Below, piece by piece: positions 13,990 to 20,437 of a stretch of DNA of 27,928 nt (the first letter of the stretch is position 1; every line of letters begins with the position of its first letter). The position numbers were made by a program, and so were the translations under genes. The notes under the pieces were generated by a model, which was given only the letters and a program-made list of their open reading frames with translations, had not been told where the DNA came from and did not search any database. This DNA is from a virus. The DNA lies in the IMG/VR virus record IMGVR_UViG_3300003267_000135, positions 909-28,836 of that record; one strand, given 5' to 3'.

Positions 13990-15045
13990 TCACTTCGCCG
14001 AACTCGTCGCAAATAGCTCTTGGTTCTTCTGCCACCACTTGCACCACTCACGATTGCCGCTCAGCTTAGCGCCAAGTTTCCGATAGGCGTCGCGGCCAGC
14101 GAGCGCGCCAAAGACGCGCGGCATCCGGTCAATATACTGGCAGAACGCGCCCGCGTGTTTGTCCGTCACTGCCGCGGACAGCATACCTGCGGCGAGATAC
14201 AGACTCGCCGGATCGTCTTGCGCCGGCACGGGTGCGCCCATCGGGTCCATCCAGACTTGCTCGGGAGTCGGCAGCTTTTCCGCGAGTCGCGCATACGCCA
14301 TAAACTCAGCCGCAGCGGGTTTGCCGATGGCCGCTCCGACGGTGGACAGGTCAGCCAAACCAGCCTTGAACACGCGGATCACCGTATGCCACGAGCGGAA
14401 ATCGGGCATCCGGATCGCCGGATCGGCGTGCGGCTTCCACTGGTACAGCGTCCGGCCTGTCGTGCTGCGATGCCACGCGACGATCGCCGGATCGGCATCC
14501 TGATCGAATGCCCAATCGCACCACGAATCGATCTCGTCTTTCCATGAGCGGAGAAGCGTCGCGCCGTCGGGTTTTTCCTCCTGTCCGGGTGTCGCGATGG
14601 CGAAGGAAAAGTGAAACTCGGAACGCAGCGCCTCATGCAGCGAATTAACGCCGGTTTTGTCGCCGGGCCGATTGGTTGCCGCCCAAATGGTGACGTAGGG
14701 GTGACGGTAAAACGGACCGCCGCGAGTCACGAGACCCTTGAGCGCCGCTTGAACGTCGGTCGGAGCGTTGCCGAGGTCATCCCAGAGCCACAGCGTCCGC
14801 TTTTTGGTCTCTTGTAGCCGCTTGAACTGTTCCAAGGGCAGCAAACGGCAAACGCCGTTCGCCATGTCCGGCGCGAACACGCCGCCGAAGTCCGTCCGCT
14901 CTTGAATGCCGGGAGTACTCACCTCGAACTCGAAACCGTGCGCGCGGGCGCAGTCCTCGATCCGGGACGTTTTGCCGAGTGCGGGCGGTCCAACGAGCAA
15001 CACGCGTTCGCCGGCCTGCATGAGTTGATTGAGTCTGTCTTGCAT
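13990..15045 (-). CDS. MoxR-like AAA+ ATPase
   Basis: 351 residues from ATG 15045. Walker A is GPPALGKT (19-26), Walker B is TLWLWDD (84-90), sensor 1 is WAATNRP (121-127), and an arginine-finger region lies near ALRSEFHFSF. LLVGPPALGKT right at the N-terminus is typical of MoxR/CobS-type ATPases that act on VWA proteins. The C-terminal 200 residues are helical and phage-specific. It belongs with the metallopeptidase-VWA protein downstream. The start is fixed by the shared AAGGGTCAAAA motif; an upstream in-frame extension of 65 codons is not supported. Confidence 0.85.
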   Translation of the reverse strand: MQDRLNQLMQAGERVLLVGPPALGKTSRIEDCARAHGFEFEVSTPGIQERTDFGGVFAPDMANGVCRLLPLEQFKRLQETKKRTLWLWDDLGNAPTDVQAALKGLVTRGGPFYRHPYVTIWAATNRPGDKTGVNSLHEALRSEFHFSFAIATPGQEEKPDGATLLRSWKDEIDSWCDWAFDQDADPAIVAWHRSTTGRTLYQWKPHADPAIRMPDFRSWHTVIRVFKAGLADLSTVGAAIGKPAAAEFMAYARLAEKLPTPEQVWMDPMGAPVPAQDDPASLYLAAGMLSAAVTDKHAGAFCQYIDRMPRVFGALAGRDAYRKLGAKLSGNREWCKWWQKNQELFATSSAK

Positions 15046-15060
15046 GGTTTTTTGACCCTT
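15043..15060 (-). promoter_or_regulatory. Start-site motif, copy 2
   Basis: Minus strand AAGGGTCAAAAAACCATG, ending in the ATG of the AAA+ gene. It is identical to copies 1 and 3 except at the two bases before CC. A small hairpin (GCGGT/ACCGC, 15081-15094) lies 20 bases upstream. Confidence 0.6.
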
Positions 15061-15131
15061 CCTGATTTGGTTTTTGTTAAGCGGTAAACACCGCAACTTG
15101 CCCCCACTTTCGCAGGAGCAAGGCGCGAGGT

Positions 15132-15407
15132 TTAGCACCGGGAAAAATCGGGATAGGTCATGCGGCGAACGTTTTTGATCGTGCCGCGATTGCGCCGGCT
15201 GGCTGTGGTGGGTGTCAGGGGTGCCCACTGCCACGCGCATTCTTCACACGCCGCCGTCAGAACATTTTTCGGCAGTGAATAATTGTCGTCAGCCGATTTC
15301 AACTCGAACGCGCCTGATTTCAACGCGGCTTCACCGTAAACGCGAATCATGCGCGCCGTCTTGCGTGACAGCTCGCGATATTTCGCGCGGAATTGTGCCT
15401 TTGTCAT
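15132..15407 (-). CDS. 91-residue hypothetical protein
   Basis: First gene of the leftward operon. It has a basic N-terminus (TKAQFRAKYRELSRKTARM), a middle with AACEECAWQWAPLTPTT (two cysteines, C53-type CEEC) and a basic tail (RRNRGTIKNVRRMTYPDF). No family recognised. As the promoter-proximal gene of a phage early operon it may be regulatory, but nothing in the sequence proves that. The start is set by copy 3 of the start-site motif. Confidence 0.55.
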   Translation of the reverse strand: MTKAQFRAKYRELSRKTARMIRVYGEAALKSGAFELKSADDNYSLPKNVLTAACEECAWQWAPLTPTTASRRNRGTIKNVRRMTYPDFSRC

Positions 15408-15422
15408 GGAATTTTGACCCTT
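15405..15422 (-). promoter_or_regulatory. Start-site motif, copy 3
   Basis: Minus strand AAGGGTCAAAATTCCATG; the ATG is that of the 91-residue gene. With copies 1 and 2 it defines AAGGGTCAAAA-NN-CCATG, 16 of 18 bases constant. Confidence 0.6.
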
Positions 15423-15666
15423 GGTTTCCCTCTGCGTTGTTCCGGGCTTGGGACCGTATCGGAAACGTGATTACGTATCCGATGCCGCATTACAACCGCC
15501 CGGCATTCCCACGGGAAAGACCCGCTCTGCCGTAGAGGGGACGCTTGATCCGCTCCGTCATGTTCCTGCCGTGACCCAGAGCCTACTTGCCGCCGCTCAG
15601 CTCCTTTCGGGAACCCTGACCGGCCCTCACTCGTGACAACCTGAAAACACATTGTCAACACCGAAC

Positions 15667-15683
15667 CTTGCGCCATGCAAAAG
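15667..15683 (-). repeat. Dispersed element, variant copy f
   Basis: Minus strand CTTTTGCATGGCGCAAG: 15 of 17 bases match the CTTTTGCTTGACGCAAG core. It points toward the leftward operon, but about 260 bases from the first start codon. Confidence 0.5.
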
Positions 15684-15716
15684 AACTCACGAGCGACGGA
15701 CGCCCAGAAAACGGCA

Positions 15717-15787
15717 CTGACTCGGTTTGAGTCAGCACCCAGAAAACCCAACTGACAGCGGAAACCGCGCTGTCCCGGCATCGGGAC
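15717..15787. other. Cluster of three hairpins in the control region
   Basis: CTGACTC/GAGTCAG with a 5-base loop (15717-15735), GACAGCG/CGCTGTC with a 7-base loop (15754-15774) and GTCCCG/CGGGAC with a GCAT loop (15772-15787). Each has a perfect stem of 6-7 bp. The last two overlap by three bases and so exclude each other. No T-run follows. Confidence 0.45.
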
Positions 15788-15796
15788 CAGCCCTTT

Positions 15797-15824
15797 TCGG
15801 ACCGTCAGAAATCGGACCGTCAGA
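15797..15824 (+). repeat. 13-bp direct repeats 1 and 2 (TCGGACCGTCAGA)
   Basis: TCGGACCGTCAGA occurs at 15797-15809 and 15812-15824, start to start 15 bases, and again at 16080-16092. Two close copies plus one distant copy fit a regulator operator or iterons. Confidence 0.65.
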
Positions 15825-15886
15825 TCAGATCAGTTTTCTCTTAGTCCGGCATCAGGTTTTCCCCTATGATCAGACTGTCCGACAAC

Positions 15887-15903
15887 CTTGCGCATGGCGC
15901 AAG
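15887..15903 (+). repeat. Dispersed element, palindromic variant copy g
   Basis: CTTGCGC-ATG-GCGCAAG is a perfect 7-bp inverted repeat. It differs from copy f by two bases and from the core element by four of 17. It points rightward, so f and g form a divergent pair. Confidence 0.4.
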
Positions 15904-16079
15904 TCAGCCGCAAAACCGAGCTTGACACCCTCTTTTTCCAGACCCCACAACGCGCGCGCTTTCTTCGTCGGAGCGGTCCCACGACCGCGCAGACTCTGAC
16001 CGTAGCGGCAGCCAAGCGAGCAATGTCGAGCGCAGGACGACGCGCCGAGGTAAGCGACAGCGCACCGAGCATCCTCTCT

Positions 16080-16092
16080 TCGGACCGTCAGA
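16080..16092 (+). repeat. 13-bp direct repeat 3 (TCGGACCGTCAGA)
   Basis: Exact third copy, 75 bases before the ATG of the HTH gene, in the same orientation as copies 1 and 2. Confidence 0.6.
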
Positions 16093-16166
16093 TTTTCGCG
16101 ATTGACGCTCACTCAAATTCCGCGCTTGCGTGCGCGCGTGCTCAATCGCGCGATTCCCTGACTCCC

Positions 16167-16856
16167 ATGGTTGCCAATTGCAGGCCGCGCAAACCCTCAA
16201 AGAAGCCCCAATACGCTCTCGCGTTCTCCCTCTACTGCGACGGCGTTGACTGGCCGGAAATCGCTCGCAAAACGGGTCTGCCGCAAGAGCTGGTCGAACG
16301 TTGTGCAGCCCAGCAGAACTGGGCGAACAAACGCGGCAAACTGGCCGGTTCCGAGTCGATCGCCGCACTCGAAACACGCTTGCAGGCGCAGAACGTGGTC
16401 GATTCAACGCTCGTCCGAGCATCGCAGGAAAGCGCCGAAACGCTCGCGCAAGCCTACGTGCGGCTCATCGGCGAGGCTTCAGCGTTGCCAACTGAGCCTT
16501 ACGCGGACGCAGAGGCCGCGAAACTCACGGAACAGGAGCGTTATCGGCATCATTGCACGATGATTGAGCGCAAAGCCGGGTTGATGCGGATCGCGACAAG
16601 CGGACTGCGCGAGCTGATCGAAACCGCGCAAAACGTTGGCTTGCTCAAGGTTGAGCGCGGAGGGAAACCATCCGACGGGAGCGACGACCGCGACAAGCCG
16701 ATCGACCTGTCGAAGCTCACGCAGCTTAACATTGCGATCGTTCAGGCGACGAGCGGCAACGGGCCGGCCAAGGTGCTCGCGCAGATTGCCACGCCAGCCA
16801 GCGATGACTTACGCAATGTCGAGCCGATCCCGGTGGACGCGAAAATGGCAGGGTAA
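16167..16856 (+). CDS. HTH protein, possible small terminase or regulator
   Basis: 229 residues from ATG 16167; the same frame is open back to 15888, but that part carries the direct repeat and low-quality sequence. Residues about 15-60 (FSLYCDGVDWPEIARKTGL, then PQELVERCAAQQNWANKRG) are an HTH ending in the W..KR pattern common in phage small terminase subunits. The rest is helical (ETLAQAYVRLIGEAS, then CTMIERKAGLMRIATSG) with an acidic linker. No large terminase lies next to it, so a regulatory role is equally possible. No strong ribosome site precedes the ATG. Confidence 0.6.
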   Translation: MVANCRPRKPSKKPQYALAFSLYCDGVDWPEIARKTGLPQELVERCAAQQNWANKRGKLAGSESIAALETRLQAQNVVDSTLVRASQESAETLAQAYVRLIGEASALPTEPYADAEAAKLTEQERYRHHCTMIERKAGLMRIATSGLRELIETAQNVGLLKVERGGKPSDGSDDRDKPIDLSKLTQLNIAIVQATSGNGPAKVLAQIATPASDDLRNVEPIPVDAKMAG

Positions 16857-17239
16857 ATCAACGACTTGCAGAACGGCGAGCGTTCCACCGCACCGCATAA
16901 CGTAAGCGTCCGGTGACGTGTCCGGTGATGCTCAACGCGTTAGGCGATTTCCTTCGCACTTCGCACAGAATGTTAAGTAAACGTCAAAATCTTGCGTAAG
17001 TCGATCCGGGCTGGCTGCATCCAGCATCGCACCGCGCAACGTCCGCAACGCACTGCCGCGGACCGTGTGAGAGCATACCGCGCGAGCGTCACGCCAGCAG
17101 GGAGCAGACACGACGCGGGCCGGCACGGTGCAACCGCTCGCCACAAAATCAGGCGTGGCACCCCCCCCGCGCGCCCACCGGCCCACAAGTCTTCACCACT
17201 TCCCCTCCACAAATAAAATTTTTGCCCCCCGTTTTACAA
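16857..17239. other. Convergent intergenic region without a clear gene
   Basis: 383 bases between two genes that end toward each other. Seen here: a tandem repeat GTCCGGTGA at 16908-16916 and 16920-16928, a 5-bp hairpin GAACG/CGTTC at 16871-16885, an 8-base run of C at 17161-17168, and GTTTTACAATT at 17231-17241, repeated at 17280-17290. No convincing intrinsic terminator. Minus-strand frames of 79-84 residues here are arginine/alanine-rich and unconvincing. Confidence 0.5.
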
Positions 17240-17824
17240 TTAGGAGTGAGGATGATTTTTAATTTCTGAGAGGACGCGGGTTTTACAATTGGCGTCCGGA
17301 ATGGCGGCGTGAAAAATCGAGAGGAACTTTATGGACCAAAATAGTGTGTCCCCTTTGTAATGTTTGCGAGCGAAGTGGATGACGCCGGCCATTGAGGTTA
17401 CGCGCTGGCCGGAAAAGATTCTCCACGGCAGATGACCTAAATCGAACGCCGAATTTATCTCATCTACGGGTAGGCTGAAAATCGCTGCGAGTTTGTCCGC
17501 GTTGAAAAGAACGGCGTTTTCTTCAAACCACTCGGCAAATCCTTGTTCATCGACCTTAACGACGGCGTAGCGATAGATGTTGTGCAAGGGGTGTTCGTTG
17601 CGAATGGCAATGCGTTCAGCCATGGCAGCTTCGCGCAGCGTATCAAAAACCTGAATATCAACGCGGCGAATATCGTTGAACCAGTGAGCCTCGCGCCGAT
17701 GTTCAGCGAGTCGGGCGATTGCGCTCAGTGAAATGCCAACATAAAGCAATCTGCCGGTGGCGTCGAAGTGACGATAGAGGTGGTGTGCCATGGGTAAGAG
17801 TGCGGCCCATGGATCGCGACGCAT
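17240..17824 (-). CDS. GIY-YIG nuclease
   Basis: 194 residues from ATG 17824 (or from 17791, MAHHLYRHF). The GIY-YIG core starts at HHLYRHFDATGRLLYVGIS (residues 14-32, with LYR...YVG as the two short strands), followed by ARLAEHRREAHWF and the catalytic-glutamate helix AAMAERIAIRNEHPLHN. The domain covers about 100 residues. The C-terminal half (FNADKLAAIFSLPVDEINSA) resembles a small DNA-binding HTH for target choice. Such nucleases are mobile genes or restriction-like enzymes in phages. It lies 90 bases downstream of the ART-like gene. Confidence 0.8.
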   Translation of the reverse strand: MRRDPWAALLPMAHHLYRHFDATGRLLYVGISLSAIARLAEHRREAHWFNDIRRVDIQVFDTLREAAMAERIAIRNEHPLHNIYRYAVVKVDEQGFAEWFEENAVLFNADKLAAIFSLPVDEINSAFDLGHLPWRIFSGQRVTSMAGVIHFARKHYKGDTLFWSIKFLSIFHAAIPDANCKTRVLSEIKNHPHS

Positions 17825-17916
17825 CAAACGCGTTTTTCACCGAACAGCTTACCGAACACCAATTTGTTAGCAGAGCTAATGTGACCACATATGGAGGGAT
17901 CGCGTCGAACCTCCTA

Positions 17917-18546
17917 TCATTTCGGGTTTGCTGGGCATTTGGAGACAACCGGGATTTCTTTGGTGAGAGTGACCTTGGAGCGATCGAGGAGAAGGATTTC
18001 GTGTTCCTTGCGGCGCAGGAAAAGGCAGAGGGCGTCGGCCTTGGGGACAGTGTATTGGGCAACCTGAGACACGTTGCGTTCGCGGGCGAAACGGGCGGCG
18101 ATGGCCGGGACGAGCGTGGTCGCAAGCCAGTCGGTTTCGTTGGGACGATGAGCGCGATAAACCGTGAGGGTGTTGGGAAGGTCGGTGAACGCGGCGAGTT
18201 CGCTGGGCTTCATCAGGGAAGTTGCGCGGTTGGGGCGCGGCGAGCTGAGGAGGCGACGCCAGAGAGCGATGTCGGAATGGCCGGTGTAACTGACCCAGAG
18301 TGTCCCGAGCGTGAACCAATAGCCGTAATCGGTCATGTCACGGTGCAGCTTGGCAAACTTGCGGATCGCGCGCGGCGTGGCCTCGTGGCGCAAAAGCATG
18401 GTGATAACACGGCGATCGATGACGCTCGGCGTGAAGTCGGGCGAAACGTCGTGGTAAACGGTTGGGTGGATGGCGGTGCCGATCTCGACGGAGTGTTGTC
18501 CGCGTCGGATGCGCCGTTCCAGCGTGATTTGCAGATTGGCGCTCAC
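17917..18546 (-). CDS. Hypothetical phage protein, possible ADP-ribosyltransferase fold
   Basis: 209 residues from GTG 18546, which overlaps the previous stop (GTGA); a longer start would overlap that gene heavily. Features: YGYWFTLGTLWVSYTGHSD, then PNTLTVYRAHRPNETDWLATT and AARFARERNVSQVAQYTVPK, ending with EHEILLLDRSKVTL. The order R-(YR) strand, then TDWLAT (where S-W-T is usual), helix with FA.R, then a late E.EI acidic motif recalls the YRG...SWT...FA...ExE pattern of ART-like phage proteins. The usual second-motif serine is absent, and activity is not established. Confidence 0.55.
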   Translation of the reverse strand: MSANLQITLERRIRRGQHSVEIGTAIHPTVYHDVSPDFTPSVIDRRVITMLLRHEATPRAIRKFAKLHRDMTDYGYWFTLGTLWVSYTGHSDIALWRRLLSSPRPNRATSLMKPSELAAFTDLPNTLTVYRAHRPNETDWLATTLVPAIAARFARERNVSQVAQYTVPKADALCLFLRRKEHEILLLDRSKVTLTKEIPVVSKCPANPK

Positions 18547-18707
18547 CGGATTCGAAAATTCATTTTGCGGGTCGATCGCTGGGCCTTGCGGACCTTCCGC
18601 ATGAATGCAGCCACTTCGGCATTGCCGATCATTTTGCACGTGAATTCACGCACCGGATGGCCGGTTTTGGCGGCAATGGCCTCGGCAACTTGGCGTGCTT
18701 TGCTCAC
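18543..18707 (-). CDS. 54-residue protein, GTG start
   Basis: VSKARQVAEAIAAKTGHPV, then REFTCKMIGNAEVAAFMRK and a basic tail RKAQRSTRKMNFRIR. The GTG overlaps the stop of the 49-residue gene, and its own stop overlaps the ART-like start, so three GTGA couplings run in a row. Basic, helical; no family. A longer frame upstream crosses two genes and is rejected. Confidence 0.5.
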   Translation of the reverse strand: MSKARQVAEAIAAKTGHPVREFTCKMIGNAEVAAFMRKVRKAQRSTRKMNFRIR

Positions 18708-18853
18708 GACGGATTTTCGGGTTGCGACAAGTCGGGCGGGATGGGCGACGCTTCGGCTTCGGTGATCTTGCGCTTCACGATCGCGAGTTGGTCGGTGAGG
18801 CGCTTTTCGCGCTCGGTGCAGCGCGGTTTGTTTGTGGCCTGAAGTGGTTTCAC
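18704..18853 (-). CDS. 49-residue charged helical protein
   Basis: VKPLQATNKPRCTEREKRL, then TDQLAIVKRKITEAEASPI and a proline-rich end. Strong charge and a continuous helix suggest a coiled coil. Found by GTGA overlaps at both ends (18850-18853 and 18704-18707). No family recognised. Confidence 0.45.
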   Translation of the reverse strand: MKPLQATNKPRCTEREKRLTDQLAIVKRKITEAEASPIPPDLSQPENPS

Positions 18854-19101
18854 TTGTAATGCCGAACGTATCGCTTTTGCGCGTCAAAACTCGCGCAGCC
18901 AAACGCCTGCTCGATCTCCATCGCATGAACGTGCAACAACTCGCTTCGCGCGATGCACTCAATCTGCCACTCGCGACAATTCGCGCTGTTTTTAGCGGCG
19001 CGGCTCGCAAGCTCGGCGGTGTGTTCCCAATCCGCGAGGATGGGCCGCAGAATCGGCGCGGCAATAGCCCACCGCAGACGTAATACCAGTCGCTTTATCA
19101 T
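18850..19101 (-). CDS. 83-residue protein, first gene of a coupled cluster
   Basis: Start ATG 19101 (MIKRLVLRLRWAIAAPILRP), a basic amphipathic or weakly membrane-seeking N-terminus, then LASRAAKNSANCREWQIEC and AFGCASFDAQKRYVRHYK. Three cysteines; no family. It is divergent from the methyltransferase gene, with an 89-base region between them. Confidence 0.5.
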   Translation of the reverse strand: MIKRLVLRLRWAIAAPILRPILADWEHTAELASRAAKNSANCREWQIECIARSELLHVHAMEIEQAFGCASFDAQKRYVRHYK

Positions 19102-19145
19102 AGCGCCCGCACACGAATCAGAAATCAGACGACACGGCAAGTCCG

Positions 19146-19163
19146 ACTTTTGCTTGACGCAAG
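19146..19163 (+). repeat. Dispersed element copy c
   Basis: ACTTTTGCTTGACGCAAG on the plus strand in a divergent intergenic region, ending 27 bases before the methyltransferase ATG. TTGACG resembles a -35, but no -10 follows at 16-18 bases. Confidence 0.85.
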
Positions 19164-19190
19164 ATCATCGTGGGCAGTAGTTGTGATGGC

Positions 19191-19865
19191 ATGTCAGCAA
19201 CAGGCCGAGGGACCACGCGCGATCCGAAAGATTTTTACGCAACGCCGCGCCCGGCGTTTGCGCCCATGTTGCTTCACCTTCCGCGCTCGTCGCAGTTCTG
19301 GGAACCGTGCGCTGGTGACGGACGGCTGGTTGAGATGCTGTGTAATTCCGGACGCAACGCCTACGGCTCCGACCTGTATCCACAATCGACTGACGGTAAG
19401 TTGTATTTGCCCCAGCCGGTCGATTACCTGAAGGACAACGCGCAACGTGATTTTGTAGTAACCAATCCGCCGTTTTCCGTGGCGTTTGAAATGTGCCAGC
19501 ACGCGATGACGCATAGCAGCGAGTTCATGTTTTTGCTGCGGCTGTCATTCCTCGAATCAGAGGAACGCGGTCCGTGGCTAGAACAGCATGAGCCCGCTGG
19601 GTTGTGGGTGCTGAAAAAGCGCCCGTCGTTCGTGATGTCGATTACGTGCAAATCTGTGCCGACCGCTGAGGAGATGGACAGGCTAAATATCGCATTGCCG
19701 ATTGAATGTCGCCACAACTGGCTTTTGCCGATCGAATCCGATCGCCCGAAGGTTTGCCCGAAGTGCGGCGGCAAAACGCTGTCAATTTCCACGTCGGACA
19801 ATTCAGGATACGCGTGGTTTTATTGGGGACCGCGCGCCGAGCTGTCAGGCATTCATCACATATGA
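19191..19865 (+). CDS. SAM-dependent DNA methyltransferase (orphan)
   Basis: 224 residues. Motif I is EPCAGDGRL (38-46, SAM binding), motif IV is TNPPF (91-95, catalytic, N6-adenine-type), and FYATP lies at 15-19. A probable zinc knuckle C173/H175...C189/C192 near the C-terminus (CPKCGG) may help target recognition. No cognate restriction enzyme is next to it, so it probably protects phage DNA or regulates. ATG 19191 is the first ATG; an in-frame GTG 21 bases upstream is possible. Confidence 0.85.
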   Translation: MSATGRGTTRDPKDFYATPRPAFAPMLLHLPRSSQFWEPCAGDGRLVEMLCNSGRNAYGSDLYPQSTDGKLYLPQPVDYLKDNAQRDFVVTNPPFSVAFEMCQHAMTHSSEFMFLLRLSFLESEERGPWLEQHEPAGLWVLKKRPSFVMSITCKSVPTAEEMDRLNIALPIECRHNWLLPIESDRPKVCPKCGGKTLSISTSDNSGYAWFYWGPRAELSGIHHI

Positions 19866-20107
19866 GCCGTGATTCGACCTGCAAGCTGCGCCTGTTCTTC
19901 TACGAGAAATCCGAGAGCGGAAAGGCGCTGCGCTTCGTGGACAAGCCGACGCGGGCTGACGTGAAACGCTGGGAGTGGATTCCGGTAAGCCTGATTCTGC
20001 ACACGACGAAGTTTCCCAAGGTCGCCGGCCGCGACTATCAGGAATGGGAGATCACGGTACCTGAGTTCATCGCCGAGCAGAAAAACCTTGGCGATTTCGA
20101 GGTGTGA
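19862..20107 (+). CDS. 81-residue hypothetical protein
   Basis: Starts inside the methyltransferase stop (ATGA). The protein is MSRDSTCKLRLFFYEKSESG, then RADVKRWEWIPVSLILHTTK and a tail ending EQKNLGDFEV. The pattern is beta-rich. No family recognised; it may be a small partner of the methyltransferase. Confidence 0.55.
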   Translation: MSRDSTCKLRLFFYEKSESGKALRFVDKPTRADVKRWEWIPVSLILHTTKFPKVAGRDYQEWEITVPEFIAEQKNLGDFEV

Positions 20108-20202
20108 TCATCGCGCTCGTTATCGCCCTTGCAATTGCTGCCGCGTTTGTCGGCGGGTTGTGGGCGATCGACCGATTCTTCCGCGATGACGATTGGGAAT
20201 AA
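20104..20202 (+). CDS. 32-residue single-pass membrane peptide
   Basis: GTG overlaps the previous stop (GTGA). The chain VIIALVIALAIAAAFVGGLW is one continuous hydrophobic span, followed by AIDRFFRDDDWE. The composition is so typical of a membrane segment that a coding role is likely despite the length. No family recognised. Confidence 0.55.
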   Translation: MIIALVIALAIAAAFVGGLWAIDRFFRDDDWE

Positions 20203-20437
20203 TCCCGACTTAGCTCGTCGGTAAGTTGCGAATAAGTTGCGTGGGAATTTTTCCGGATTTGTCTTGCAGAACGCGGCTGAGTTGTCGTGCATTGTGCCAC
20301 GTCCACGCGACCGAGAGACCTGTAACCTCTCCTCGCACTTTCAAATTTCCAGAGGCGCGGCGCGTCTCAATTTGGAAACAAAGTCCTGAGCGTCGGAACC
20401 GGGTTACAGCGGTCCGACGCTCAGGCATTTCTATCCC
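20203..20437 (+). promoter_or_regulatory. Leader region before the HNH gene with repeats and a strong hairpin
   Basis: 235 bases without a gene. It contains TAAGTTGCG twice (20222-20230 and 20233-20241, 11 bases apart) and, at the end, a 15-bp stem with one bulge: CCTGAGCGTCGGA (20385-20397) pairs with 20413-20425. The hairpin lies 12 bases before the ATG of the HNH gene, where it could mask ribosome access or act as a processing site. Confidence 0.5.

Larger units (their letters stand above)
15423..16166. promoter_or_regulatory. Divergent control region
   Basis: About 740 bases with no convincing gene, between the leftward operon and the rightward HTH gene. It holds hairpins at 15458-15483 (ATCGGA/TCCGAT plus inner ACGT/ACGT) and 15501-15532 (CGGCA/TGCCG plus CGGG/CCCG), and a dyad TGACAA...TTGTCA near 15636-15659. 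It also holds variant copies of the dispersed element and three 13-bp direct repeats. A possible rightward -10 is TATGAT at 15865-15870 with a weak -35. A frame that crosses it from 15888 is arginine/serine-rich and not convincing. Confidence 0.5.

Noticed and set aside
8203-15468. A shared 13-mer GTATCGGAAACGT in two non-coding regions (8203-8215 minus and 15456-15468 plus)
   Set aside because: In 28 kb several chance 13-mer matches are expected, and the flanks do not align.
15888-16166. 93-codon N-terminal extension of the HTH protein
   Set aside because: It starts at TTG inside the palindromic element, contains a 13-bp direct repeat, and reads as low-quality Arg/Ser-rich sequence. ATG 16167 is preferred.
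16932-17212. Minus-strand frames of 79-84 residues
   Set aside because: Arg/Ala/Cys-rich translations in a convergent intergenic region, without a ribosome site or overlap with neighbours.
17719-18765. A 348-residue plus-strand open frame
   Set aside because: It lies opposite the coupled minus-strand cluster and the GIY-YIG start, whose products have better motifs and exact GTGA junctions. Its composition is glycine/arginine-rich.
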